Positions 1 through 8,277 are shown, numbered from the stretch's first letter. The stretch: DNA of 30,053 bases from WQUF01 sp031549885 (GCA_031549885.1 JAVBPD010000088.1:1-30053); one strand, 5' to 3'. Numbers and translations are program-made. Notes: a model not told the origin generated them from the letters alone.

Positions 1-641
1 GTTTCAGCTATATTTATGTCGTTTCTGTATAATTTTGTCCTTTTTAAAATCTCATATTTTTCTAAAATAGCTTTAATGTAGACTTCTTGAGACATTGTTC
101 TGTAATTTAAATTTGAGTCGATTATGAGGCTTCTTTCAAAATATTCATCTACATCCGCATCTAATATAAAGCATGGAGCATATTTAAACTTCTCTTCTCT
201 TTTTTGCTCATATATATTTTTTAGAGCCAAAAATCTTGAATTTCCCGAAATTATTTCATACTTCCCATTTTCTCTAATTTTTACCACTAAAGGACTTAAA
301 ATCCCTATGGATTCTATTGAGGAAATTAAGTTTAATAGCTCTAATTCCTTTGGTTTGTCAAAATACGACCAACTTGTCTGTGGCTTTTGCAGCTTATCTA
401 TGTCGATATATTCAAACCTTTTAAATAAATCAATTCCATTTGAAAAGGTATCAACCCTTTTTTTCATCATCTTTTCGTGTACCCTTCGAGAATTTTCTTG
501 TTCTTCTAAAGAAAGAGAAGATCCACTTAATTTTATAACCTCATAGGTTGTAGTAATAGGAGAATTCTTAAGCCTATGATGTGGCATTAAATCGTCTCCA
601 ACAGTTATTGTAATTTTATCACTTATATATCCAAAATTCAT
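1..641 (-). CDS. ParB N-terminal-domain protein (partial, runs off left edge)
   Basis: Reading the minus strand from an ATG at 641-639 gives an uninterrupted frame of about 213 codons that leaves the window at base 1. A GGAG lies 6 nt upstream of the ATG (651-648). Residues about 76-180 resemble the ParB/Spo0J N-terminal domain. They show a 'SIESIGILSPLVVK' segment followed by 'YEIISGNSRFLAL', matching the family pattern of 'I(K/E)xxGxxxPLxV' then the phosphate-binding 'GxxR' box (GNSR here, GERR in classical ParB). About 75 residues precede the domain, more than in chromosomal ParB. No parA is adjacent, so this may be a ParB-like nuclease/CTPase-fold regulator and not the segregation protein. 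The C-terminus, where a helix-turn-helix would lie, is outside the window. Domain call fairly sure, role unknown. Confidence 0.75.
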   Translation of the reverse strand, partial: MNFGYISDKITITVGDDLMPHHRLKNSPITTTYEVIKLSGSSLSLEEQENSRRVHEKMMKKRVDTFSNGIDLFKRFEYIDIDKLQKPQTSWSYFDKPKELELLNLISSIESIGILSPLVVKIRENGKYEIISGNSRFLALKNIYEQKREEKFKYAPCFILDADVDEYFERSLIIDSNLNYRTMSQEVYIKAILEKYEILKRTKLYRNDINIAE

Positions 642-788
642 ATTAATCTCCATTAATTATTAGCATATAATATATGCATATAGATTAAAAAAAATGAGCC
701 CATAGAATAACATAACTTATATAATTTTAGACAACAATAAGAGAGAAGGTATCAATTAAAAAATTATTATTAGGAGGTTTATTTTTTA
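642..788. promoter_or_regulatory. Divergent intergenic region (ParB-like / FIST)
   Basis: This 147-bp region separates two outward-reading genes. It contains a near-perfect palindrome (GCATATA/TATATGC, about 664-678) that overlaps possible -10 sequences for the minus-strand gene. An AGGAGG at 773-778 serves the plus-strand gene. A TATAAT-like stretch near 719-724 could be the -10 for the plus gene, but no good -35 is seen. Promoter assignments are tentative. Confidence 0.35.
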
Positions 789-1952
789 ATGTTTAACGCA
801 AATGTTGGTTCAAGTACACTAAAAGATTCCTTTGAAGCCGGTAAAGAAGCAGCAATATTTGCAAAAAAAGACTCTAAAAATATAAAACTTGCATTTATGT
901 ACTCTAGCGTAGAACATGATCAAGAAGAACTTTTAAAAGGTGCTTCTAAAATATTAAATAATGTTCCTATTATTGGTAATACAAGTTACACTGGCGTAAT
1001 TACACCTAATGGTTTTATAACTGGGGATACATTCGTTGGAATAATGACCTTTTCAGGAGACGATTTAGCTGTTGGAATTTCTGGAGTTAAAAAAAGCATT
1101 GGCGCAAGGGAAACCGGTCAAAAAGCTGCATTGCTTGCTCTTAAAAATTCAGGTAAAAAGCAAGTGCCTAATTACTTTTATATGGCAGCAACTCCAGGAA
1201 ACGAAGAATTATATTTAAAAGGCATCACTGATATTATAGGTAGAGTTCCTTTTTTTGGAGGAAGTGCTGCAGATAACACCGTAGAAGGAAAATGGAAGGT
1301 ATTTACCAATGATAATATATTTTCAGAAGGTTTATCAGTGGCATTTTTCTATACAGATAATTTTTTTGCAAACAATTTTACTGAATGCTATAGGGAAACT
1401 AATAATGTAGGAGTAATAACTAAGGTTTTAAAAAATAACACATTAGTTGAAATAGATAAAACTCCTGCAATAAAAAAATATGCCGAGTGGATTTCAAAGG
1501 ATCCTTCAAAGCTTATGGGTGGAAATTTACTTTCCGAGACTATTTTAACACCACTTGGCGTAAAAGATAGATTAGGAGATCTTGTTGCCATAAGGCATCC
1601 AATGTTTGGAAATAGTGATTTTTCTATAAGCCTTGGAAACTATATTGCAACTAATACTGCAGTAATTCAAATGGAATGCACTGAAGATGATTTTATAAAT
1701 TCTATAGAAACTGCCTTAAATGATTTAAAAAGAAGATTTGATGGAGAAATAGCTGCTTTCCATTTAGCTCATTGTGGTGGTGGAAAAGCTGTAATTGCAA
1801 ATAGAATGGATGAAGTATATGAAAAAATCAAAAAATGCACATCAAGTATTCCATTTATTGTAGAATTTACCTTTGGAGAATATGGATTTTATGAAGATGG
1901 GAATAATACTTGTGGTGGGCTTATGCTCTCTCTGTCAGCTTTCGGGAAATAG
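789..1952 (+). CDS. FIST (FIST_N + FIST_C) domain protein
   Basis: The 387-residue product matches the two-part FIST family, predicted small-ligand-binding sensory proteins that are often linked to signal transduction. The N-terminal half (about 5-200) has the strand-rich 'NVPIIGNTSYTGVI' and 'PFFGGSAADNT' segments. The C-terminal half (about 220-385) has 'IQMECTEDDFINSIETAL' and a glycine-rich 'LAHCGGGKA' near the end. No kinase, GGDEF or chemotaxis domain is fused and no signal peptide is seen, so it is probably a free cytoplasmic ligand-binding protein. The start is well set: AGGAGG sits 10 nt before the ATG. It is transcribed alone and ends at a hairpin (1968-1996). The ligand cannot be told from sequence. 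Confidence 0.85.
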   Translation: MFNANVGSSTLKDSFEAGKEAAIFAKKDSKNIKLAFMYSSVEHDQEELLKGASKILNNVPIIGNTSYTGVITPNGFITGDTFVGIMTFSGDDLAVGISGVKKSIGARETGQKAALLALKNSGKKQVPNYFYMAATPGNEELYLKGITDIIGRVPFFGGSAADNTVEGKWKVFTNDNIFSEGLSVAFFYTDNFFANNFTECYRETNNVGVITKVLKNNTLVEIDKTPAIKKYAEWISKDPSKLMGGNLLSETILTPLGVKDRLGDLVAIRHPMFGNSDFSISLGNYIATNTAVIQMECTEDDFINSIETALNDLKRRFDGEIAAFHLAHCGGGKAVIANRMDEVYEKIKKCTSSIPFIVEFTFGEYGFYEDGNNTCGGLMLSLSAFGK

Positions 1953-1961
1953 CATAAATTT

Positions 1962-2001
1962 AAAAAACCTTCTAAAATATAGACAATTTTAGAAGGCTCT
2001 T
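1962..2001. terminator. Bidirectional hairpin terminator
   Basis: An 11-bp perfect stem (CCTTCTAAAAT at 1968-1978, ATTTTAGAAGG at 1986-1996) with a 7-nt loop lies between convergent genes. Read on the minus strand it is followed by six T (A tract at 1962-1967), so it mainly terminates the minus-strand gene ending at 2003. It probably also stops the FIST gene. Confidence 0.85.
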
Positions 2002-2002
2002 C

Positions 2003-2530
2003 TTAAAAATTATGCTTTTTATATGTTGAAAACTTTTTTACAAAAAGTTGTCTAAGAAAACAAATCTGTCTATTATGTATATATTTTTTATTTATTATAT
2101 ACCAATTTCCATCATTTTTTATAATATAAAAAGATTTATTTGTTTCATAGACTAATTTAAACTGACTATAATCTAGTTTATAAACCCCTTTTGATGAGGT
2201 TCCTTTGGTTTCAATTATAATATTATCTTTATAAAAGCTAAAAACAACATTATATACAAATATTTTATATTTTTCATAAATTTTTTTAGGTTTAAAAAAT
2301 AAATCATTTATAATCAATATAAATATAATTAAAATTTCAATCATTAAGCTTACGAAAAAAATATAATTTGAAAAGACATTGTTTAATAAACATAAAATAA
2401 GAAAAACTAATACTAAAGTAAAAACTGTTAAGTATAATTTAATCTTAGGCAATGTAGTAAACTTGTAAAATACCACAAAATCTTCGTAATCAATTTCAGT
2501 GGCAATTCTAATCAGTCTTTCACCCTCCAC
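2003..2530 (-). CDS. YcxB-like membrane protein
   Basis: A 175-residue protein with two adjacent hydrophobic segments (about 33-50 and 57-76) that probably form a membrane hairpin. They are followed by a soluble C-terminal domain with 'GVYKLDYSQFKLVYET' and 'FYIIKNDGNWYIINKKYI', the strand pattern seen in YcxB-like proteins (a small family of unknown function). The start is GTG at 2530 with an AGGGGG 10 nt upstream. The bases just after the GTG (GGAGGGTGA) themselves look like a ribosome binding site, so an in-frame CTG five codons on is a less likely alternative. No enzymatic motif is visible. It lies downstream of the alpha/beta hydrolase on the same strand, 86 bp away, so co-transcription is possible. 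Confidence 0.6.
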   Translation of the reverse strand: MEGERLIRIATEIDYEDFVVFYKFTTLPKIKLYLTVFTLVLVFLILCLLNNVFSNYIFFVSLMIEILIIFILIINDLFFKPKKIYEKYKIFVYNVVFSFYKDNIIIETKGTSSKGVYKLDYSQFKLVYETNKSFYIIKNDGNWYIINKKYIHNRQICFLRQLFVKKFSTYKKHNF

Positions 2531-2616
2531 TAAATAAATACCCCCTATAATAATTTACATGAATAAAAATACTATACCATGACTTATATAATTTAAACAA
2601 ATAGTTTAGGCATATT

Positions 2617-3420
2617 TTAGCCTTTATACGACCATAAGACTCCATCTTTAAGTTCATTAAAAAATGTAATTATTATTCCAACATATTTATCAGGATATCT
2701 TAAACTAATTTCTCCATGCTTCATTTTAGGTATAACTATTAATTTTGATCCTTGAATTGTTTTATGCAAAATTTCACAAGACTTCTTTATAACCTTTAAT
2801 TCCTTTTCACCACACATTATTAATACATGTGCATTTGTATCTTTTAGATCCTTTTTTATTGAATAACTTGCATTTGATAAAGACATATTTATTAAGGACT
2901 CTTTTGACACTTTGCTTGAATCATTATAGTATTCTTCAAGCATATCAGAAGGTATAAATAAATATTTTGCTTGAAATTTTGCAAAAGATCTTAATTTCAC
3001 AAGCCCGTATGAAACAGTGTACATCGGTATAGTCATAGCTTTTGTAAATTTCATTGGTATTACAAGTGCACTTTCTATACATGCTTTCTTTGTAATATCA
3101 TTTTCTAAAGATAAAATTTCAACTAGAATTTGTGCGCCAATGGATAAACCACAAATAGCATATACGCTTCCATTAAAATTATCTTTTATAAATTTAATTA
3201 TCTTTTGAGCTGAATCTTCAATAGATACAAATGTATTCTTAAAATCTTCCCCAAATCCATCTAGAACAGGGGTTATAATATAAAAACTATTCTTTAGTAA
3301 TTCTATGATATTTTTATAAGACCACCATGATAAACCTCCACCATGGAGTAAAACAATCACAGGTTTTAAGGGGTCTCCAAACTTTTTAAATAACACTAAA
3401 AAACCACTTCCTATATCCAT
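2617..3420 (-). CDS. Alpha/beta-hydrolase fold protein
   Basis: A 267-residue single-domain hydrolase with no signal peptide. It has the oxyanion-loop 'HGGG' at 26-29, the nucleophile elbow G-L-S-I-G with Ser93, and a late histidine in 'KMKHGE' (His235). The acidic member of the triad is probably Glu205 or Glu207 in 'CGEKE'. Length and motif spacing fit the general esterase/lipase/acyl-hydrolase family, and the substrate is unknown. There is no clear Shine-Dalgarno before the ATG at 3420. A TATAAT lies about 20-30 bp upstream on the minus strand, so the transcript leader is very short or translation is weak. The nearest functional clue is the downstream YcxB-like membrane protein, which is not informative. 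Confidence 0.75.
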   Translation of the reverse strand: MDIGSGFLVLFKKFGDPLKPVIVLLHGGGLSWWSYKNIIELLKNSFYIITPVLDGFGEDFKNTFVSIEDSAQKIIKFIKDNFNGSVYAICGLSIGAQILVEILSLENDITKKACIESALVIPMKFTKAMTIPMYTVSYGLVKLRSFAKFQAKYLFIPSDMLEEYYNDSSKVSKESLINMSLSNASYSIKKDLKDTNAHVLIMCGEKELKVIKKSCEILHKTIQGSKLIVIPKMKHGEISLRYPDKYVGIIITFFNELKDGVLWSYKG

Positions 3421-3493
3421 TTGTTATAATATATCATACTTTATATTATACTTTTTGAAAAAATAATGAATTTATTAATATAGTAAAAGATCC

Positions 3494-3514
3494 AACAATT
3501 TTTTTAAAATTGTT
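3494..3514. other. AT-rich hairpin upstream of the GNAT operon
   Basis: A perfect 9-bp inverted repeat (AACAATTTT / AAAATTGTT) with a 3-nt T loop lies between the divergent hydrolase and GNAT genes. It is not followed by a run of T on the plus strand and has no gene end next to it, so it is more likely an operator or incidental fold than a terminator. Confidence 0.35.
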
Positions 3515-3588
3515 GCTATATATCATATAAGTCCCCAGATTATATAACAAAAACTTTTCTTTTTCTTCTACGAGTAAAGCTTTAAACA

Positions 3589-3597
3589 TGTTATAAT
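3589..3597 (+). promoter_or_regulatory. Extended -10 promoter of the GNAT/ABC-F/mutase unit
   Basis: TGTTATAAT (TG at 3589-3590, TATAAT at 3592-3597) is a full extended -10. The -35 position (about 3569-3574) is a poor match, as is common with extended -10 promoters. It lies 38 bp before the first start codon of the operon. Confidence 0.55.
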
Positions 3598-3634
3598 ACT
3601 ATTTATAAAAGGGGATTGAAATGAGGGATTTGCA

Positions 3635-4081
3635 GTGGACGATTTAAATGATTTAAAAATTCTATTTGGTAAACAATATTTAAATGATGCTCTTTTGATA
3701 AGAGAAGAGGTATTTATAATAGGACAAAATGTTCCAAGAGAAATAGAAAGAGATTCATATGATTATGGAGATGACACCGTGCATTTTGTTGCTTATATAG
3801 ATAATTATCCAATTGGTGCAGGAAGGATTATTAAACATAGTGATGGCAAAGTTTATTTAACTAGAATTGCTGTTAAATCTTCACATAGAAATAAAGGCAT
3901 AGGAAAAATAATTGTTAAAGAAATGCTTTTATATTTAAAAGGCTTAAAAGAAAAAGTATGCTATATTCATGCTCAAAGTTACATTAAAAAGTTTTATGAA
4001 GATTTAAATTTTATACCTTTTGGTGAAGAGTTTGAAGAAGCAGGTATCATGCATACTCATATGAAATACAACTTAACATGA
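3635..4081 (+). CDS. GNAT-family N-acetyltransferase
   Basis: A 148-residue acetyltransferase that would use acetyl-CoA. The acetyl-CoA pyrophosphate-binding motif A is clear: 'LTRIAVKSSHRNKGIGKII' with the R/Q-x-x-G-x-G/A core 'RNKGIG' (about residues 88-93). The N-terminal 'VFIIGQNVPREIERDSYD' is the pattern of the ElaA/YjcF-type subgroup ('VFxxEQxVPxxxExDxxD'). The acceptor substrate is unknown. The start is GTG at 3635, with a GAGGG seven bases upstream. The stop TGA (4079-4081) overlaps the ribosome binding site of the next gene, so translation of the two is coupled. First gene of a three-gene operon. Confidence 0.8.
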   Translation: MDDLNDLKILFGKQYLNDALLIREEVFIIGQNVPREIERDSYDYGDDTVHFVAYIDNYPIGAGRIIKHSDGKVYLTRIAVKSSHRNKGIGKIIVKEMLLYLKGLKEKVCYIHAQSYIKKFYEDLNFIPFGEEFEEAGIMHTHMKYNLT

Positions 4082-4091
4082 GGTGAATATT

Positions 4092-6005
4092 TTGGTAGTT
4101 TTAAGGTGCAATGGTGTAATGAAAAGCTTTGGCATTGACACTATTTTAAAAGATGTAACATTTTTTGTAAATGAAAAAGATAAAATTGGTTTAGTTGGTG
4201 GTAATGGAGAGGGTAAAACCACCTTATTTAAAATTCTTTCAGGAAAAATTCAAAAGGATTCTGGTGAAATTTCTATTGACAAAAATAAAACTGTTGGTTA
4301 TTTAAGCCAAGAGTCCACATTAAATCCTAATAACACCATATTAGAAGAAGCTACAGCAGTGTTTTCAAAGCTTTTATCTATGGAAAGATCCATGAAAGAA
4401 TTAGAAGAAGAATTGCAAAAGCCTTATGATTTAGATAATGAAGAATATCACAATAAAATAATTCACGAATATAGCACAATGGCTGAGAATTATTCTATTC
4501 AAGGTGGTTATCTATATAAATCAGAGGTTTTAAAGGTTTTAAAGGGACTTGAATTTAATGATAAAGATTTAGAGAAGAAAGTTTCTCTTTTAAGTGGTGG
4601 AGAAAAAACTAGGCTTTCTTTATGTAAACTTCTACTTGAAAAACCTGATATACTCCTTCTTGATGAACCTACAAATCATCTTGATCTAGGTGCTATTGAA
4701 TGGCTTGAGGATTATTTGAAAAATTACTCAAAAACTCTTTTTATCATTTCTCACGATAGATTTTTTCTAGATAAAATCGTCACAGGAATATTTGAAATGA
4801 AAAATGGAAAAATTGAAACTTATTCAGGGAATTACTCAACTTATATCATAAAGAAAAAAGAAAAATATGAGCAAGAATTAAAAGCTTATTCCCTTCAACA
4901 AGATGAAATAAAAAGGCAAGAAGAAATAATAGCAAGATACAGAAGGTTTAACAGAGAAAAAAGCATAAAAGCTGCAATGAGCCGTGAAAAAGTGCTTGAT
5001 AGAATAGAAAGGTTGGAAAAACCCAAAGGCGACAATGCTAAAATGAAGTTTAAATTTGAAGTTAATCTTGAAAGTGGTAATGATGTCCTTAAAATAGATA
5101 ATATATCTAAAAGCTTTAAAGAAAAACTTTTATTTGAAAACCTTTCATTAGAAGTTAAAAAAGGCGAAAAAATTGCATTTATTGGGAAAAACGGCATAGG
5201 CAAAACCACTTTTTTTAAAATACTAACTGGTAAAGTACGCCAAGATGAAGGAAATATCTACATAGGAAGAAACGTTGAAATTTCTTATTACGATCAAGAG
5301 CAATCTGATTTAAACTTAGATAAAACTGTTGTAGATGAAATTTGGGATGATTTTCCTCAACTAACCACAACAGAAATAAGAACTCTTCTTGGCAGATTTC
5401 TCTTTAGAGGTGATGATGTTTTCAAAGAGATAAAATATCTTTCAGGTGGAGAAAAATGCAGAATTAATTTGCTTAAACTATTTTTATCAAAATCTAATCT
5501 GCTTTTATTAGATGAACCTACAAATCACCTAGATATACCATCAAGAGAGGTTTTAGAAGATGCCCTTTCAGATTATGAAGGCACTATCTTAGTAATATCC
5601 CATGACAGGTACTTTTTAAACAAAGTTGTAGGTAAAATCTGTGAATTTGAAAAAAATTGCTTAACTACGTACCTTGGTAATTATTCTTATTATTTAGAAA
5701 AGAAAATAAAGCCAACTAGGTTTCTTCAGGAAGAAGTCCCTATTTACACGTCAAAAACTCAAGTTGAGATTGAAAAGAAGAAAAAAAGAGAAGAATTAAA
5801 AAAGGAAAAAGATCTCAAGCAAAGGTTACTGGATATAGAAAATAAGATTTTAGAAAATGAAGAGAAGATAGAGAATTTAAATAATGAATTGTGCAAAGAA
5901 GAAGTGTTTAATGACCATGAAAAAAGCTATGATATTTCTCTATTTGTAAAAAAATTACAAGAGGAAATAGATACTTTATATAAAGAATGGGAAACCTTAG
6001 TTTAG
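4092..6005 (+). CDS. ABC-F family ATPase (YdiF/Uup type)
   Basis: About 637 residues with two ABC ATPase domains in one chain and no membrane segments, which defines the ABC-F family of ribosome-associated or antibiotic-resistance translation factors. Walker A motifs are 'GGNGEGKT' (about 36-43) and 'GKNGIGKT' (about 367). Signatures are 'LSGGEKTR' and 'LSGGEKCR'. Each Walker B runs into 'DEPTNHLD'. The inter-domain linker is rich in charged residues, and a Lys/Glu-rich C-terminal coiled coil (about 555-637) fits housekeeping members. The start is taken as TTG at 4092, because GAGGTGA (4080-4086) sits 5 nt before it. The GTG at 4083 in the same frame lies inside that ribosome binding site. 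Whether it confers resistance cannot be judged. Confidence 0.9.
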   Translation: MVVLRCNGVMKSFGIDTILKDVTFFVNEKDKIGLVGGNGEGKTTLFKILSGKIQKDSGEISIDKNKTVGYLSQESTLNPNNTILEEATAVFSKLLSMERSMKELEEELQKPYDLDNEEYHNKIIHEYSTMAENYSIQGGYLYKSEVLKVLKGLEFNDKDLEKKVSLLSGGEKTRLSLCKLLLEKPDILLLDEPTNHLDLGAIEWLEDYLKNYSKTLFIISHDRFFLDKIVTGIFEMKNGKIETYSGNYSTYIIKKKEKYEQELKAYSLQQDEIKRQEEIIARYRRFNREKSIKAAMSREKVLDRIERLEKPKGDNAKMKFKFEVNLESGNDVLKIDNISKSFKEKLLFENLSLEVKKGEKIAFIGKNGIGKTTFFKILTGKVRQDEGNIYIGRNVEISYYDQEQSDLNLDKTVVDEIWDDFPQLTTTEIRTLLGRFLFRGDDVFKEIKYLSGGEKCRINLLKLFLSKSNLLLLDEPTNHLDIPSREVLEDALSDYEGTILVISHDRYFLNKVVGKICEFEKNCLTTYLGNYSYYLEKKIKPTRFLQEEVPIYTSKTQVEIEKKKKREELKKEKDLKQRLLDIENKILENEEKIENLNNELCKEEVFNDHEKSYDISLFVKKLQEEIDTLYKEWETLV

Positions 6006-6016
6006 GAGGAATTATA

Positions 6017-7528
6017 ATGAATTTTTTAAAATTACAAAATGGCTCTGATATAAGAGGGGTGGCAATAAATGCAGTAAAAGGTGAAAAGGTTACTTTAACA
6101 CCTGAAACCTGTGGCACTATAGCTAGATATTTTGCACATTTTTTAAGAAAAAAACATCAATTAGCAAATTTAAAAATAGCTGTAGGCATGGATTCTAGAA
6201 TTTCTGGCCCTGATATTTTAAAATCAGTATGTGAAAATTTAAAATCTATTGGTGTAAAAGTCTTCAACTGTGGCTTAAGTTCAACACCTTCCATGTTTTT
6301 TACTTGCCTTGAAGAAGGCCTTTTATGCGATGGCGCTATTATGATTACAGCAAGCCACCTACCCTTTAATAGAAATGGTTTAAAATTTTTCACAAATGAA
6401 GGTGGTCTTGAAAAAGAGGATATTACAGAAATCTTAACTAATTGTGAAAATAATATTAAGATTTTAGATATTTTTGATCAAGAAGAAATTATCACAGTTG
6501 ATTTTATTTCTGATTATTCTAAAATACTTGTAAATAAAATTAGAAAAGAAGTAAATGCAAGTAATTATGAAAAGCCTTTTGAAAATTTAAAAATACTTGT
6601 GGATGCTGGAAACGGCGCAGGCGGTTTTTATGCTGAAAAGGTTCTTAAAGAGCTTGGAGCAGATATATCTGGAAGCCTTTATTTAGAGCCTGATGGAAAT
6701 TTTCCAAACCACATTCCAAACCCTGAAAATAATGATGCCTTAAAAGATTTATCTAATGCAGTTATTAAAAATGAAGCACATATTGGAATAATATTTGATA
6801 CCGACGTTGATAGAGCAGCAATTATAGATAATAATGGCAAAGATATAAATAGAAATAAATTAATTGCCTTAATTTCAGCAATTATATTAAAAGAACACCC
6901 AGGTACCACAATAGTCACAGATTCTATAACTTCTTCAGGGCTTACAAAGTTTATTGAAGGTTTAGGTGGAATACATCAAAGGTATAAAAGAGGATATAAA
7001 AATGTCATCAATGAAGCTCTTCTTTTAAACGCTGAAAGCATAGATTGCCAGCTTGCAATTGAAACTTCTGGCCATTGCGCTTTAAAAGAAAATTATTTTT
7101 TAGATGATGGTGCATATTTAGTATCAAAAATATTAATTGAATATGCAAAATACAATCAAATAGGCAAAGACCTTTTAAGCATTATGGAAAACCTAGAAGA
7201 GCCTCAAGAAGAATGTGAAATAAGGATTCCGATTAAAAGTAATGATTTTATTCAAACAGGTGAGAAAATAATATTTGACCTTGAAAATTATGCCAAAAAC
7301 AACCTTTGGAATATTGAAAACCCAAATTATGAAGGTATAAGGATTTCTTTTGATAAAGGAAGTGGAGATGGATGGTTTTTATTAAGGCTATCTTTGCACG
7401 ATCCTGTAATTCCTATTAACATTGAATCAAACTCAATAAGTGGCGTGAAAATTATTGCATCTAAAGTTTACGAATTCCTTAATATATATAAAGATATTGA
7501 TATATCTCCTTTTTATGAGGTTATTTAG
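6017..7528 (+). CDS. Alpha-D-phosphohexomutase (phosphoglucomutase/phosphomannomutase type)
   Basis: A 503-residue cytoplasmic enzyme that would interconvert hexose 1- and 6-phosphates. All four family motifs are present. The phosphoserine loop is 'TASHLP' (Ser113; a Leu replaces the usual Asn). The Mg2+ loop is 'DTDVDR' (Asp261, 263, 265). The sugar-binding loop is 'ETSGH' (349-353). A C-terminal phosphate-binding segment is near 'RISFDKGSGDGW' and 'RLSLHDP'. The start is ATG 6017, behind AGGAGG at 6004-6009. Ten in-frame codons further upstream belong to the end of the ABC-F gene and are not coding here. The ABC-F stop overlaps this ribosome binding site. Sugar specificity is undetermined. 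The Asn-to-Leu change in the active loop is unusual. Confidence 0.88.
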   Translation: MNFLKLQNGSDIRGVAINAVKGEKVTLTPETCGTIARYFAHFLRKKHQLANLKIAVGMDSRISGPDILKSVCENLKSIGVKVFNCGLSSTPSMFFTCLEEGLLCDGAIMITASHLPFNRNGLKFFTNEGGLEKEDITEILTNCENNIKILDIFDQEEIITVDFISDYSKILVNKIRKEVNASNYEKPFENLKILVDAGNGAGGFYAEKVLKELGADISGSLYLEPDGNFPNHIPNPENNDALKDLSNAVIKNEAHIGIIFDTDVDRAAIIDNNGKDINRNKLIALISAIILKEHPGTTIVTDSITSSGLTKFIEGLGGIHQRYKRGYKNVINEALLLNAESIDCQLAIETSGHCALKENYFLDDGAYLVSKILIEYAKYNQIGKDLLSIMENLEEPQEECEIRIPIKSNDFIQTGEKIIFDLENYAKNNLWNIENPNYEGIRISFDKGSGDGWFLLRLSLHDPVIPINIESNSISGVKIIASKVYEFLNIYKDIDISPFYEVI

Positions 7529-7530
7529 CT

Positions 7531-7581
7531 AAAAAGAAGCTTTTACAGAATTGATCTTATCTATTCTGTAAAAGCCTCTTA
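7531..7581. terminator. Bidirectional terminator between mutase and luxS
   Basis: A perfect 13-bp stem (GCTTTTACAGAAT at 7539-7551, ATTCTGTAAAAGC at 7563-7575) lies between the convergent mutase and luxS genes. The A-rich 7531-7535 supplies a T tract on the minus strand for luxS. The plus-strand tail is weaker. Confidence 0.85.
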
Positions 7582-7589
7582 AAATTAAT

Positions 7590-8042
7590 TTACTTTTCAA
7601 ATACTTTGTGGTTTATATTCTCATCTAAAACCTTTTTAGCATACTGTTTAGCTTTTTCTAGGGAATGATCTCTATAATTGCCACATTGAAATTCATTAGC
7701 AGCTGGCACTTCTTTCACATCCAAAACTTTATTAAGTGCCCTTTTTAAAACTTCAACTATATCTTCAGGTTCCTTTTTCCCAAAAACTATTAAGTAAAAG
7801 CCAGTCCTACACCCCATTGGTGAAATATCTATAACTTTATCCATTTCCTCTCTTAAAAAACCTGCTAAAAGATGCTCTAATGTATGCACACCATCCATAT
7901 CCATATACTCTACATTAGGCTGTGTAAATCTCACATCAAACTTTGTAACTACATCTCCATTCTCACCAAAAAACTCACCGCATTTTCTAACATAAGGAGC
8001 CACAACTTTAGTGTGATCTAAAGAAAAACTTTCTACCTTCAT
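7590..8042 (-). CDS. luxS: S-ribosylhomocysteine lyase (LuxS)
   Basis: A 150-residue enzyme that splits S-ribosylhomocysteine into homocysteine and the AI-2 precursor DPD in the activated methyl cycle. Metal-binding residues are His53 and His57 in 'HTLEH' and Cys120 in 'EFQCGN'. The catalytic residues are Glu56 and Cys78 in 'GCRTGF'. Length and motif spacing are normal. The start is ATG at 8042 with GGAGG seven bases upstream. A TTG two codons earlier is in frame but lies within the ribosome-binding spacer. The nucleosidase (Pfs/MTAN) that makes its substrate is not adjacent. Monocistronic by context, with terminator 7531-7581. Confidence 0.97.
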   Translation of the reverse strand: MKVESFSLDHTKVVAPYVRKCGEFFGENGDVVTKFDVRFTQPNVEYMDMDGVHTLEHLLAGFLREEMDKVIDISPMGCRTGFYLIVFGKKEPEDIVEVLKRALNKVLDVKEVPAANEFQCGNYRDHSLEKAKQYAKKVLDENINHKVFEK

Positions 8043-8110
8043 AAACAATCCTCCACTCTTATTAAAATAAAACTTTTAAAAGCACATTTATTTATCTATC
8101 ACATCAATAT

Positions 8111-8119
8111 ATTATAACA
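8111..8119 (-). promoter_or_regulatory. Extended -10 promoter of luxS
   Basis: On the minus strand TGTTATAAT (forward 8111-8119) is an extended -10 about 65 bp before the luxS start. No convincing -35 is seen. Confidence 0.45.
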
Positions 8120-8248
8120 CACATGATATCCTCTTATAAATAAAATCGTCTCATTAAATGGATCATGAACATACAAATCACCTTACTTTAAGATATATTA
8201 TTTATAAATATTTAACAAAATTATAAATATTAATTAATAATTACCATA

Positions 8249-8277
8249 TTGTTCCTAAAATGTAATCATGATATAAT
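8249..8277 (+). promoter_or_regulatory. Sigma-A promoter of the LamG repeat protein
   Basis: TTGTTC (8249-8254), a 17-bp spacer and TATAAT (8272-8277) with an extended TGA just before it form a good promoter, 50 bp upstream of the ATG at 8327. The rest of the 8043-8326 gap is AT-rich with no gene seen. Confidence 0.7.

Noticed and set aside
124..546. Plus-strand 140-codon open frame
   Set aside because: It is antisense to the ParB-domain frame on the minus strand, has no ribosome binding site, and its product (Ser/Phe-rich) resembles no family.
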